NCBI GenBank assembly: GCA_905209725.1 | Contig: CAJLTZ010000013.1 | Location: 1-38,254 of the forward strand | Origin: an uncultured Muribaculaceae bacterium | GTDB taxonomy: Bacteria; Bacteroidota; Bacteroidia; Bacteroidales; Muribaculaceae | Direction: 5' to 3' | DNA length: 38,254 bases | Shown here: positions 27,612-34,450 of the stretch, one piece after another | Numbering within the stretch: the stretch's first letter is position 1 | How the letters are laid out: each line of letters begins with the position of its first letter | Notes under the pieces: generated by a model | The model's input: only the letters and a program-made list of their open reading frames with translations | Told to the model about the DNA's origin: nothing | The model's database searches: none | Made by a program: the position numbers and the translations under genes

Positions 27612-27995
27612 ATGTTCACAACACCCGTGACTTTTGACAGACTTCCCGAAGCGGTAGTCTATCTCATCGAGCGAGTATCAGCCTTGCAGGATGAGCTGCG
27701 GGAGCTGCGCAACGTGCTCGCTCCCCCTTCAACTGACAGTTCTCCTTTCATCACTGCGAAGGAGGCCTGTCTGCTACTCAGAGAGTGCAAGAACACTCTC
27801 TATGAAAAGGCTCGCGCCGGAATAATCCCGGCATATAAGAATCCCGGCGGCAAAGCATGGCGTTTCATCAGGAGCGAGCTTCTGGAATATATGGCTTCGG
27901 GCAAACCGAAATCTCAGCAAGAGAAGTATGATGAAATGGTTGCCGAGATGAACAAAGGTCTGCGCCCCGGCGGACGAAACCACATGAGCCGTTAG
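27612..27995 (+). CDS. excisionase-like helix-turn-helix protein
   Basis: 127 residues from ATG 27612, just after the leader stem-loop; an upstream TTG would begin inside that structure. An N-terminal coiled-coil (VVYLIERVSALQDELRELRNVL) is followed by an HTH_17 domain (FITAKEACLLLRECKNTLYEKARAGIIPAYKNPGG...WRFIRSELLEYM). This form is common at the head of Bacteroidetes mobilizable-element operons and corresponds to the small Xis or regulator proteins. It precedes the DUF3987 gene by three bases. Confidence 0.8.
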   Translation: MFTTPVTFDRLPEAVVYLIERVSALQDELRELRNVLAPPSTDSSPFITAKEACLLLRECKNTLYEKARAGIIPAYKNPGGKAWRFIRSELLEYMASGKPKSQQEKYDEMVAEMNKGLRPGGRNHMSR

Positions 27996-27998
27996 CCT

Positions 27999-29366
27999 AT
28001 GAGCGATGTGTTTACACCTCAGCTCGTGCTCGATAAGGCAATCGACCATTGCACTGCTATCACCGGCGGCGGATTTCCCATTAGCCTCTATCCCTCCAAA
28101 ATCCAACGTATCATCGGGGAGGTGAACGACTGCTATGGATTTCCCGTCGATTATGTCGCGGCGGCAATGTTGGTGGCCGTGTCGGTAGCGATAGGCAATA
28201 CGCATCTTGCGCGGATGAAAGATGGCTGGGACGAAAGCGCCATCCTGTATATGGCATTAATCGGAAGACCCGGCGCCAACAAAAGCCATCCACTGAGTTT
28301 TGCAATGCGCCCGTTTGTGGAGCATGACTACGAGCAAAACCGGATTTATGAGAAACAGTATCTGGAATATCAGGATAAACTTGAAATGAGCCGGAAGGAA
28401 CGTGCAGAAAAAGGTATTGAGGTCTGCCTCCGTGAACCTGTCCGCCGTCGTTTCCTTGTGTCTGATATAACTCCGGAGGGACTGAGTCTTGTTCATTCGC
28501 AAAACCGCCGTGGTCTATGTCTGCTGTCCGATGAGCTTTCGGCATGGGTCAAAAATTTCAACCGTTATAACAATGGCTCCGAGGAACAATTCTGGCTGTC
28601 GGTATTCAGTGCAAAACCTACAATGTCCGACCGCAAAAGCTCGCGCAACTCAATCTTCATCAAGCGTCCGTTTGTGTCCGTAATCGGTACGATGCAAAAA
28701 CGCATTCTTTCCGAACTTGCCAAAGGTGAACGCTCTGCCAACGGTTTCATTGACCGCATCCTGTTTGTCCTGCTCCGCCACGAAACTTCTACCCGGTGGT
28801 CGATGAAGCAACCGACATTCGATGTGGTCGCTGAATGGCAGCGCATTTTATCGAGGCTCATGGAATTGCAATGTACCGTTGATGAGAACAACGATATTCT
28901 GCCGATAAGCATACCGTTTACCGAGGAAGCCATGATACGCCTATTCAAGTGGCAACACGAGTTGTCTGACATCTGCGACCGAGAGCCAAACGAGACGATT
29001 GTCGGTATCTATTGCAAGCTCCAGATTTATGCCATACGGTTCTGTCTGATTATTCAGATGGCTCGCTGGGCGTGCAATGATGCCGGGAAGGATATGATTG
29101 ACCTCATATCTGTTGAGCGGGCCATTTCTCTCGCCGAATATTTCAAAGTATCAGTTGTAAAGGTTCAGACAATTCTGAAAGAGCTGTCGCTCACTGCACA
29201 GCAGTTGGCAATAGTCACCGCACTCCCTCTGGAATTTGAGACCGGAGAAGGCATTGCCATAGCAAAAGCAAACGATATGGCAGAACGCACCTTTATGGAA
29301 TTCCTGAAAAACAATCTTGGCAAATTATTCCAGAAGTCCTCGCATGGCAAATATCTCAAACTCTAA
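27999..29366 (+). CDS. DUF3987 P-loop ATPase, replication/primase-associated
   Basis: 455 residues, matching DUF3987 proteins of Bacteroidetes mobile elements. The P-loop is GRPGANKS (89-96), followed by HP. The expected acidic segment and an arginine-rich region follow (LLSDELSAWVKNFNRYNNGSE; IGTMQKRILSELAKG; GFIDRILFVL). The C-terminal part (about 400-455) resembles a small winged-helix. Such proteins are paired with primase-like proteins and probably act as helicases for element DNA after excision. Here a Toprim protein follows immediately. Conventional P-loops have Gly-Lys-Ser/Thr; here the residue before Lys is Asn. Confidence 0.78.
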   Translation: MSDVFTPQLVLDKAIDHCTAITGGGFPISLYPSKIQRIIGEVNDCYGFPVDYVAAAMLVAVSVAIGNTHLARMKDGWDESAILYMALIGRPGANKSHPLSFAMRPFVEHDYEQNRIYEKQYLEYQDKLEMSRKERAEKGIEVCLREPVRRRFLVSDITPEGLSLVHSQNRRGLCLLSDELSAWVKNFNRYNNGSEEQFWLSVFSAKPTMSDRKSSRNSIFIKRPFVSVIGTMQKRILSELAKGERSANGFIDRILFVLLRHETSTRWSMKQPTFDVVAEWQRILSRLMELQCTVDENNDILPISIPFTEEAMIRLFKWQHELSDICDREPNETIVGIYCKLQIYAIRFCLIIQMARWACNDAGKDMIDLISVERAISLAEYFKVSVVKVQTILKELSLTAQQLAIVTALPLEFETGEGIAIAKANDMAERTFMEFLKNNLGKLFQKSSHGKYLKL

Positions 29367-29381
29367 CTCCATGCAGATTCC

Positions 29382-29430
29382 GCAGTTCCGGCAGTTTCAT
29401 CAGGCAAACTGCGGAAACTGCACAAACTGC
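29382..29430. repeat. inverted repeat with iterated CAGTTT/AAACTG between two replication genes
   Basis: 29382-29397 pairs with 29406-29421 (14 of 16 bases, loop of eight). A further AAACTGC is at 29424. The repeats fill most of the 90-base gap between the DUF3987 and primase-like genes. It could be an attenuator or a binding array for replication proteins. Confidence 0.6.
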
Positions 29431-29456
29431 GACACCCAAATCCCATAATTAACACT

Positions 29457-30539
29457 ATGAACAATCATAGATTCATTCTCCAGCCCTATAAAGGGGTCGG
29501 AAGCCGACACTGTTGCCCTGCCTGCCACAAGAAACGCTGTTTTAGCCGCTACATCGACACCGAGAAACAAATCTTGTTTCCTGATGATGTCGGAAGATGC
29601 GACCATGAACAGAGTTGCGGTTACCATCTTACACCAAAGGAATACTTTGAGCGCAATCCGCAATCAAAGCCACAGCACCGCAATTTCGCCACTCCGTTAG
29701 CGTGTCGAGCCAAGCCGACCGAGCAGCGAAAGCCAACATCTTTCATCGCGGCAGAGACTGTTGTCCAGACTCTGCACGGCTATGAGAAGAATAATCTCTA
29801 TCTGTTCCTCCGCTCCAAGTTCGGAGCCGAGGATGCCATCAAACTGATGAAGGATTATAGTGTAGGCACTTCTAAGCACTGGCCGGGCTCATGCGTGTTC
29901 TGGCAGACTGACATTAACGGCAGCGTCCGCGCCGGAAAGGTGATGCTCTACGATGCCGACACAGGCAAGCGCGAAAAGGAACCGTTCAACCATGTTACAT
30001 GGGTTCACTCGTTGCTCCGACTGCCCGACTTCAATCTGCGTCAGTGTTTTTTCGGCGAACATCTCTTGCCGATGAACAGAGGCAAACCTGTCGCCATTGT
30101 CGAGAGCGAGAAGACCGCACTTGTGGCAGCATACTATCTGCCCGAATATGTGTGGCTCGCTTCCGGAGGGAAAAACGGATGCTTCAATACTGATTCGCTC
30201 CGTGTTCTCAAAGGCCATCAGGTCATCCTATTTCCCGACATCGGCGCGACCGACCAGTGGCGGCAGAAACTGAGTTTGCTCCATAATCTTGGTATTGAGG
30301 CAAGCATCTTCAACTATCTTGAAGAAATTGCCACTGATAACGAGCGAACAGCAGGACTTGACATTGCAGACTATCTCCTGCAAATCGAGCCTGACCAAGC
30401 TGTGCTGCAAGCCATGATTAGGAAGAATCCGACGTTACAGAAACTCATTGATGACCTGCAACTAACTCTTGTGTCAGTTGAACGGTATGACCCGGACACT
30501 GATACTATTCACAAACTCTCAAAAACAGAAAAACAATGA
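29457..30539 (+). CDS. zinc-finger/Toprim primase-like protein
   Basis: 360 residues of the DUF6371 type. The N-terminus has a zinc-binding site (CCPACHKKRCF...GRCDHEQSCGYH, about 18-62), as in DnaG-type primases. A Toprim fold follows, with the acidic turn AIVESEKTALVAAYYLP (about 213-229) and LASGGKNGCF, then VILFPDIGATDQW (about 259). It probably primes replication of the excised or transferred single strand, with the DUF3987 protein as partner. Its stop overlaps the next start (ATGA). Confidence 0.75.
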   Translation: MNNHRFILQPYKGVGSRHCCPACHKKRCFSRYIDTEKQILFPDDVGRCDHEQSCGYHLTPKEYFERNPQSKPQHRNFATPLACRAKPTEQRKPTSFIAAETVVQTLHGYEKNNLYLFLRSKFGAEDAIKLMKDYSVGTSKHWPGSCVFWQTDINGSVRAGKVMLYDADTGKREKEPFNHVTWVHSLLRLPDFNLRQCFFGEHLLPMNRGKPVAIVESEKTALVAAYYLPEYVWLASGGKNGCFNTDSLRVLKGHQVILFPDIGATDQWRQKLSLLHNLGIEASIFNYLEEIATDNERTAGLDIADYLLQIEPDQAVLQAMIRKNPTLQKLIDDLQLTLVSVERYDPDTDTIHKLSKTEKQ

Positions 30540-31033
30540 CTGCGAAAAAATCTCCGTCAACACCCGCATCCAAGTCAACCAAGTTGACTGATGCACCCAA
30601 ATCCAAAGTTTCACCCCCTAACCCCGAAGTAACAATGAAATCAGATAACTCTATCACCACCTCTTCTACTGTTAACAGCGATAACACTATTAACAGCGCC
30701 CCTCCTGCCAACGCGGACAATCTGTTTGACAACGAACAGGCAGCAACCGAGGCCACTTACGTGACTGCTACAACCGGACAGCCCAAGCAACAGCGTATCG
30801 GCAAGCAGCAACGCAAATCGGACTTCGCCGATTTCAAGGCTACATATCTCATGCCGTCAAAGTTGGTAAAGCGTCATCCGGTCAACATCGAGGACAGCGT
30901 ATGGGAGAAGCTTGAACGTATCGCCCGTATCCTCGGCGACCGCGACACTACTGTCGGCAGCTACATCAACGCCATCCTTATAGAGCATCTCGACCTCTAC
31001 GGTGACGACACCGAAATCTGGCGCAAGCTCTAA
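30536..31033 (+). CDS. DUF3408 protein, ParB-like mobilization accessory
   Basis: 165 residues. A low-complexity N-terminal half rich in Ser, Thr, Lys and Asn, then a conserved C-terminal half (LVKRHPVNIEDSVWEKLERIARILGDRDTTVGSYIN...HLDLYGDD) typical of DUF3408 proteins in Bacteroidetes conjugative and mobilizable elements, which look like ribbon-helix-helix DNA binders. Overlaps the primase-like gene by four bases and lies just upstream of the oriT candidate. Confidence 0.8.
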   Translation: MTAKKSPSTPASKSTKLTDAPKSKVSPPNPEVTMKSDNSITTSSTVNSDNTINSAPPANADNLFDNEQAATEATYVTATTGQPKQQRIGKQQRKSDFADFKATYLMPSKLVKRHPVNIEDSVWEKLERIARILGDRDTTVGSYINAILIEHLDLYGDDTEIWRKL

Positions 31034-31206
31034 TGTTTAACCCGACCGCAGGGAGCGGTTATCGTCAACGCGCAACTAAGAAACGATAGTGGATTAGTTG
31101 GGGATGCAAGGGTATGTTTCGGGAGGTAAAAAATTCCCAATCCGAAACCCCTCGCATCCCATAGGACGCTCTCTGTTCCCTACGGTCACCATCCCCAACC
31201 CAACGA
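31034..31206. other. candidate origin of transfer (oriT)
   Basis: This 173-base gap precedes the mob genes and has strong secondary structure. A 10-base outer repeat (31097-31106 with 31190-31199, GTTGGGGATG/CATCCCCAAC) encloses GGGATGC/GCATCCC (31101-31107 with 31154-31160) and GTTTCGG/CCGAAAC, with a small GGGA/TCCC hairpin inside. A separate ACCGC/GCGGT hairpin is at 31045-31059. The location just upstream of MobC and relaxase genes and the nested inverted repeats are what oriT regions of mobilizable elements look like. The nick site cannot be placed. Confidence 0.6.
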
Positions 31207-31593
31207 ATGAGAAAGTTCAATCAGGACGCTCCTGGAGTCAAACTCCGTGGGCGACCAAAGAAAGAATCCAGTGATAAAAGGGACCGTAAAGTCTCAGTAA
31301 ATTTCACCGATGCGGAAGAACGCATGGTGAAAGCCAAGGCCGCAGCCGCCGGTGTCAGCATCGCCGAACTGCTTAGAATCTGTGCATTTCGACTCACCGT
31401 TGTCGGACGACTCACCGACTTTGAACGGGAGGCGATACGCGAACTGATGTATCAAGGCAAGAATCTCAACGATCAGGTCAAGGCTTGTCAGGCTAACGCA
31501 TGGCCATCGACAAAGCGAAAGGCTGAGGCTTGTCTCGATGGGATTTTAGCCACACTTGGCAAGTTGAAAACCTCAAATTCCTCTCTGTTATGA
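31207..31593 (+). CDS. MobC-like relaxosome protein
   Basis: 128 residues. Basic N-terminus, then a ribbon-helix-helix region (RKVSVNFTDAEERMVKAKAAAAGVSIAELLRI) and the C-terminal helix LTDFEREAIRELMYQGKNLNDQVK typical of MobC/BmgB-type plasmid mobilization proteins. It would bind oriT and assist the relaxase, whose ATG (31590) overlaps this stop codon. Confidence 0.82.
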   Translation: MRKFNQDAPGVKLRGRPKKESSDKRDRKVSVNFTDAEERMVKAKAAAAGVSIAELLRICAFRLTVVGRLTDFEREAIRELMYQGKNLNDQVKACQANAWPSTKRKAEACLDGILATLGKLKTSNSSLL

Positions 31594-32537
31594 TAGCAAA
31601 AATACTCGTTAAGGGAACCGCAGCAGCTATTGTCGGCTACGTCATGCGTGAATTCCATGACAAGGAACAGTACACTGCCGACACTTGGCGAGTGATTGAT
31701 TCCGACGGGATTCTCGGCAATGACTACCGCAGAATTGTGGACAGTTTCGACATCGGGGCGAGCCTCAACAAGAGAATCAGCAAGCCCATCGGACATATCG
31801 CCGTGAGTTTCGACAAGGCAGATTTACCCCGTCTCACCGATGAGTTCATGGTTCAGCTGGCAAAAGAATATATGGAACAGATGGGTATCCGGGACACGCA
31901 ATATCTGATTGTGCGTCATCTCGAAACCGGCTCGCCGCATTTCCATATCGTCTATAATCGCGTGAATCTTCACGGCAAAGCCATTGACGAAAGCAATGAT
32001 TTCGACAAAAGTCGTGATGCTACCAAGGCAATAAAACTGAAATACGGACTGACTTTTTCGCCGAAAAAGAAGCTGTATGAGGATGCGATTGCCGAGATGA
32101 CGCCCAGGATTCAGGCGGCGATGTACCGCTGTAAATCGTGGGATGAGTTCCGCCGTCGCCTCGCTCCGGCCAGAATAACAGTCGAATTTTACAACGACCG
32201 CGACACCGGCAAGCCGCAGGGCATACGGTTCTCCGACGGCGAATTTACCTTCAACGGTTCGAAGATTGACCGCGCTTTTTCCTACAAGCGTCTGGATAAA
32301 TTCTTTGCCAAGAACGCCGGAATCAGGGAGACACAGCCTCAGCAACCGGCACCGATTTCGGTGACAGCGAAGGTCAAGGAATCACCTGTGGCGAATGTAG
32401 TAGAGAACATAATCGAGACCGGATGTCAGGCTATCGGCGGACTATTCCAAGTCGGGCCCGGCTATGATCCCGAAGAAGTGGACTTTGAACGCAGAATGAA
32501 AAAGAAACCCAAAAAGAAGAAAGGAAGATCACTGTAA
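31590..32537 (+). CDS. HUH relaxase (MobA/MobB type)
   Basis: 315 residues from ATG 31590, which overlaps the MobC stop (ATGA). The HUH metal-binding motif is HLETGSPHFHIVYNRV with H110, H117 and H119. The N-terminal segment KILVKGTAAAIVGYVMREF has a candidate catalytic tyrosine (Y17). The profile is the MobP-type relaxase/mobilization nuclease common in Bacteroides NBUs. It nicks oriT and leads the strand into the recipient through a helper element's transfer machine. The C-terminus is strongly basic (KKKPKKKK). Confidence 0.88.
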   Translation: MIAKILVKGTAAAIVGYVMREFHDKEQYTADTWRVIDSDGILGNDYRRIVDSFDIGASLNKRISKPIGHIAVSFDKADLPRLTDEFMVQLAKEYMEQMGIRDTQYLIVRHLETGSPHFHIVYNRVNLHGKAIDESNDFDKSRDATKAIKLKYGLTFSPKKKLYEDAIAEMTPRIQAAMYRCKSWDEFRRRLAPARITVEFYNDRDTGKPQGIRFSDGEFTFNGSKIDRAFSYKRLDKFFAKNAGIRETQPQQPAPISVTAKVKESPVANVVENIIETGCQAIGGLFQVGPGYDPEEVDFERRMKKKPKKKKGRSL

Positions 32538-33338
32538 TGGCTGATATGTATTCCATCGTCAAGAAACAAGATGAGAAGATTGACGACCTTCTCAAAATCG
32601 CGAAAGAGAATAAGGATTTGCTCACGGGTATTGATACAAGACTGGTATCTACCCCGGAGCAGACATCAACCGCACCTTGTGTTCCTGATAAAATTCAGGT
32701 CGAGTTGCCGGGTAATGTAGCCACCAACGAGTCTGTAAAGACCGTTGTGGAAGTAGCCCTCAAGCAGCAGAAAACCGATTCTCTCAAGAGTCTGGACTTC
32801 TCGCAGTTCCCGGAGAAACTAGCAGAAGCCTTCGCCAAAGCCTTCAAGGACGGACTCGACAAGAACGTCACAAAGGCCCTCCATGTCGGCATCCGAAATG
32901 AGTTCACAAGCCAGATTAACGGGCTCAACGAATCGGCAAAGAAGCTAACTGACCGAATGTATAACATTGTCAACGGAGCTATTTGGGCGGCAATTCCCAA
33001 ATGGGTTTATGCCGTCGCCGGAATTATTGTTCTTATCGCTGTCGGACTTGGTATCTGGTGCTACAATCGGTATCTGGTGCTACAATCTCAACAAAGAGAA
33101 CGAGCATCTCCAGAAAGTAGAGTGGCTCTACCGCTATGAACGAGTTAGCTATGACGCTGACGGCATCCGAAACATGATGCTACGCGAAGAGGCAATGATG
33201 GTCGGAACCCGTCAGGAACAGGACAGCATCAAGGCAATGACCATCCGACATGAACGCCGCAAAAACGCCGACCGCACCCATGTGTATTTCCGTCCCTCTG
33301 ACCCTTGGACTCCAGAGTCCAACAACCACCTTTGGTAA
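32537..33338 (+). pseudogene. frameshifted membrane-associated mobilization helper
   Basis: The ATG overlaps the relaxase stop. A coiled-coil N-terminus (MYSIVKKQDEKIDDLLKIAKENKD) and a membrane segment near residues 155-175 (WVYAVAGIIVLIAVGLGIWCY) are followed by a frame change: the 200-residue frame ends at 33139, but the C-terminus continues in the +1 frame from about 33088 to TGG/TAA 33338. The shift is explained by a 19-base tandem duplication at 33050-33087; removing one copy restores a continuous 260-residue protein ending ...SDPWTPESNNHLW. Comparable coiled-coil/membrane proteins follow relaxase genes in related elements. The product may be truncated or switchable. Confidence 0.75.
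33050..33087 (+). repeat. 19-base tandem duplication causing the frameshift
   Basis: 33050-33068 is repeated exactly at 33069-33087. Nineteen is not a multiple of three, and the shift produced matches the downstream frame exactly. Confidence 0.95.
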
Positions 33339-33359
33339 ACTTCAAACTTCACAAACTCA

Positions 33360-33779
33360 ATGACAGCAAACTTTTCAAATCCAATCTCGGCAGGTGCTCA
33401 GATGAGCATCAAGGCCTTCTACCATGATTTCTGCAATTTCATGGTAGAGAACTATTCAGCAACTCCCGACCAGTTCATGCTCGACTGGAACTGTGTCGGC
33501 GCAACGGCACGATACCACGGACAGAACCGAGCCTTCGAGTTCCGTCTATGGGAGCACTCCAACGGACATCTCGGAATCCCCGACATGACCGTCATCGTCA
33601 ATGTGTTCTACATCTCCGGTCAGGTAGCGAATCCTCAGGCAGAAGCCGATGCTGTTTCTATATGGTTACGGGATGCGGCAAAAGCCAACGGTTTCCGCCA
33701 CATCGCTGACGAGAGCCACGCACCTACGAACGCTCCGAACCAGGTGCCCGGATGTAAAATCGCATGTTTAACCCTTTAA
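33360..33779 (+). CDS. uncharacterised protein, first of a tandem pair
   Basis: 139 residues, intact. Features are FYHDFCNFMVENYS, a LDWNCVG segment, FRLWEHSNGHLGIPDMTVIV and the end NQVPGCKIACLTL. I do not recognise the family. A diverged copy follows at 33794-34268. It is the last intact gene of the mob operon, so a role in the element's maintenance or cargo is possible. Confidence 0.65.
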   Translation: MTANFSNPISAGAQMSIKAFYHDFCNFMVENYSATPDQFMLDWNCVGATARYHGQNRAFEFRLWEHSNGHLGIPDMTVIVNVFYISGQVANPQAEADAVSIWLRDAAKANGFRHIADESHAPTNAPNQVPGCKIACLTL

Positions 33780-33793
33780 CACCTGAACCACTC

Positions 33794-34268
33794 ATGCGAG
33801 AAATCAAATCAACAACCCACAACGCAATCAAGGACTTCTTCCTTGACATCTCATGCCAATGAGCGCAGAGCCAAGCTTACTTGAGCTTTGCCGAATGCAG
33901 CCGAGATTGGCTGAAAGCACTTCCGTTCCTATATCTCCGAAGTGTTCGGAGACAACCCTAATGATGCCACACTCGATTGGAACTCCATCGGAGCCTGTGT
34001 CCACTATTTCGGCGAAGGCCGCGCTATACAATTTTGCCTCTGGGAACGCTCCGAAGGCCACCTCGGAATCCCCGACATGACGCTCATAATCATCCGCATC
34101 AGCTTCCAAGGCGCACAAGAAGTCATCCACGCCGAGATGAGAGCCTTCATCCACTGGCTGAAACAAACCGCCAAGGCTCACGGGTTCCTCCACGTCGCCG
34201 ACGAAGACTGCCAACCCCTCGCCAGCAACCAAGTCCCCGGCTGCCGCATCGCCTGCATCCGACTCTAA
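33794..34268 (+). pseudogene. diverged, interrupted copy of the preceding gene
   Basis: ATG 33794 reads 22 residues (MREIKSTTHNAIKDFFLDISC...) to a TGA at 33860. The homologous sequence resumes in another frame at about 33919 (FRSYISEVFGDNPNDATLDWN...GHLGIPDMTLII...NQVPGCRIACIRL) and ends at 34268. Removing 61 bases (about 33858-33918) joins the two frames exactly (61 = 3n+1). The inserted DNA contains a small hairpin (AAGCT/AGCTT around TACTTG) and resembles a short mobile repeat. A GTG at 33942 could start a 108-residue partial product. Confidence 0.7.
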
Positions 34269-34304
34269 TTACATCCGCTAACGCTCCTAAAACACTTTGA
34301 CCAA

Positions 34305-34341
34305 CGCCCCGACAAGACTCACCCTCTTGCCGAGGCGTTTT
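34305..34341 (+). terminator. terminator of the mob operon
   Basis: 34305-34316 pairs with 34326-34337 (10 of 12), followed by TTTT. Marks the 3' end of the operon and my right-hand limit for the element. Confidence 0.55.
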
Positions 34342-34450
34342 ATACCGAAGCTTAAACTTCTTCCCATTTATTACACAGCATATTTATTATCATCGTATGC
34401 GGAATAGGAATTAGTAATACCAGCATTTTGATTAATGGAAACAAATTTTT

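Larger units (their letters stand above)
22600..34345. mobile_element. NBU-like integrative mobilizable element (approximate limits)
   Basis: Gene content in order: multi-HTH regulator, tyrosine integrase, cargo, excisionase-like HTH protein, DUF3987 ATPase, zinc/Toprim primase-like protein, DUF3408 protein, MobC-like protein, HUH relaxase. This is the set seen in NBU-type mobilizable units of Bacteroides (integrase, small regulators, primase, oriT-mob), which borrow a conjugation machine from a larger element. No type IV secretion genes are present. The left limit is placed after mnmE. The right limit is set at the terminator after the mob operon; the helicase/Vsr genes beyond it may also be cargo. 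No terminal direct repeats were found. Confidence 0.7.

Noticed and set aside
33942..34268. A separate 108-residue gene starting at GTG 33942
   Set aside because: It is the downstream part of an interrupted copy of the gene at 33360, better described as a pseudogene.
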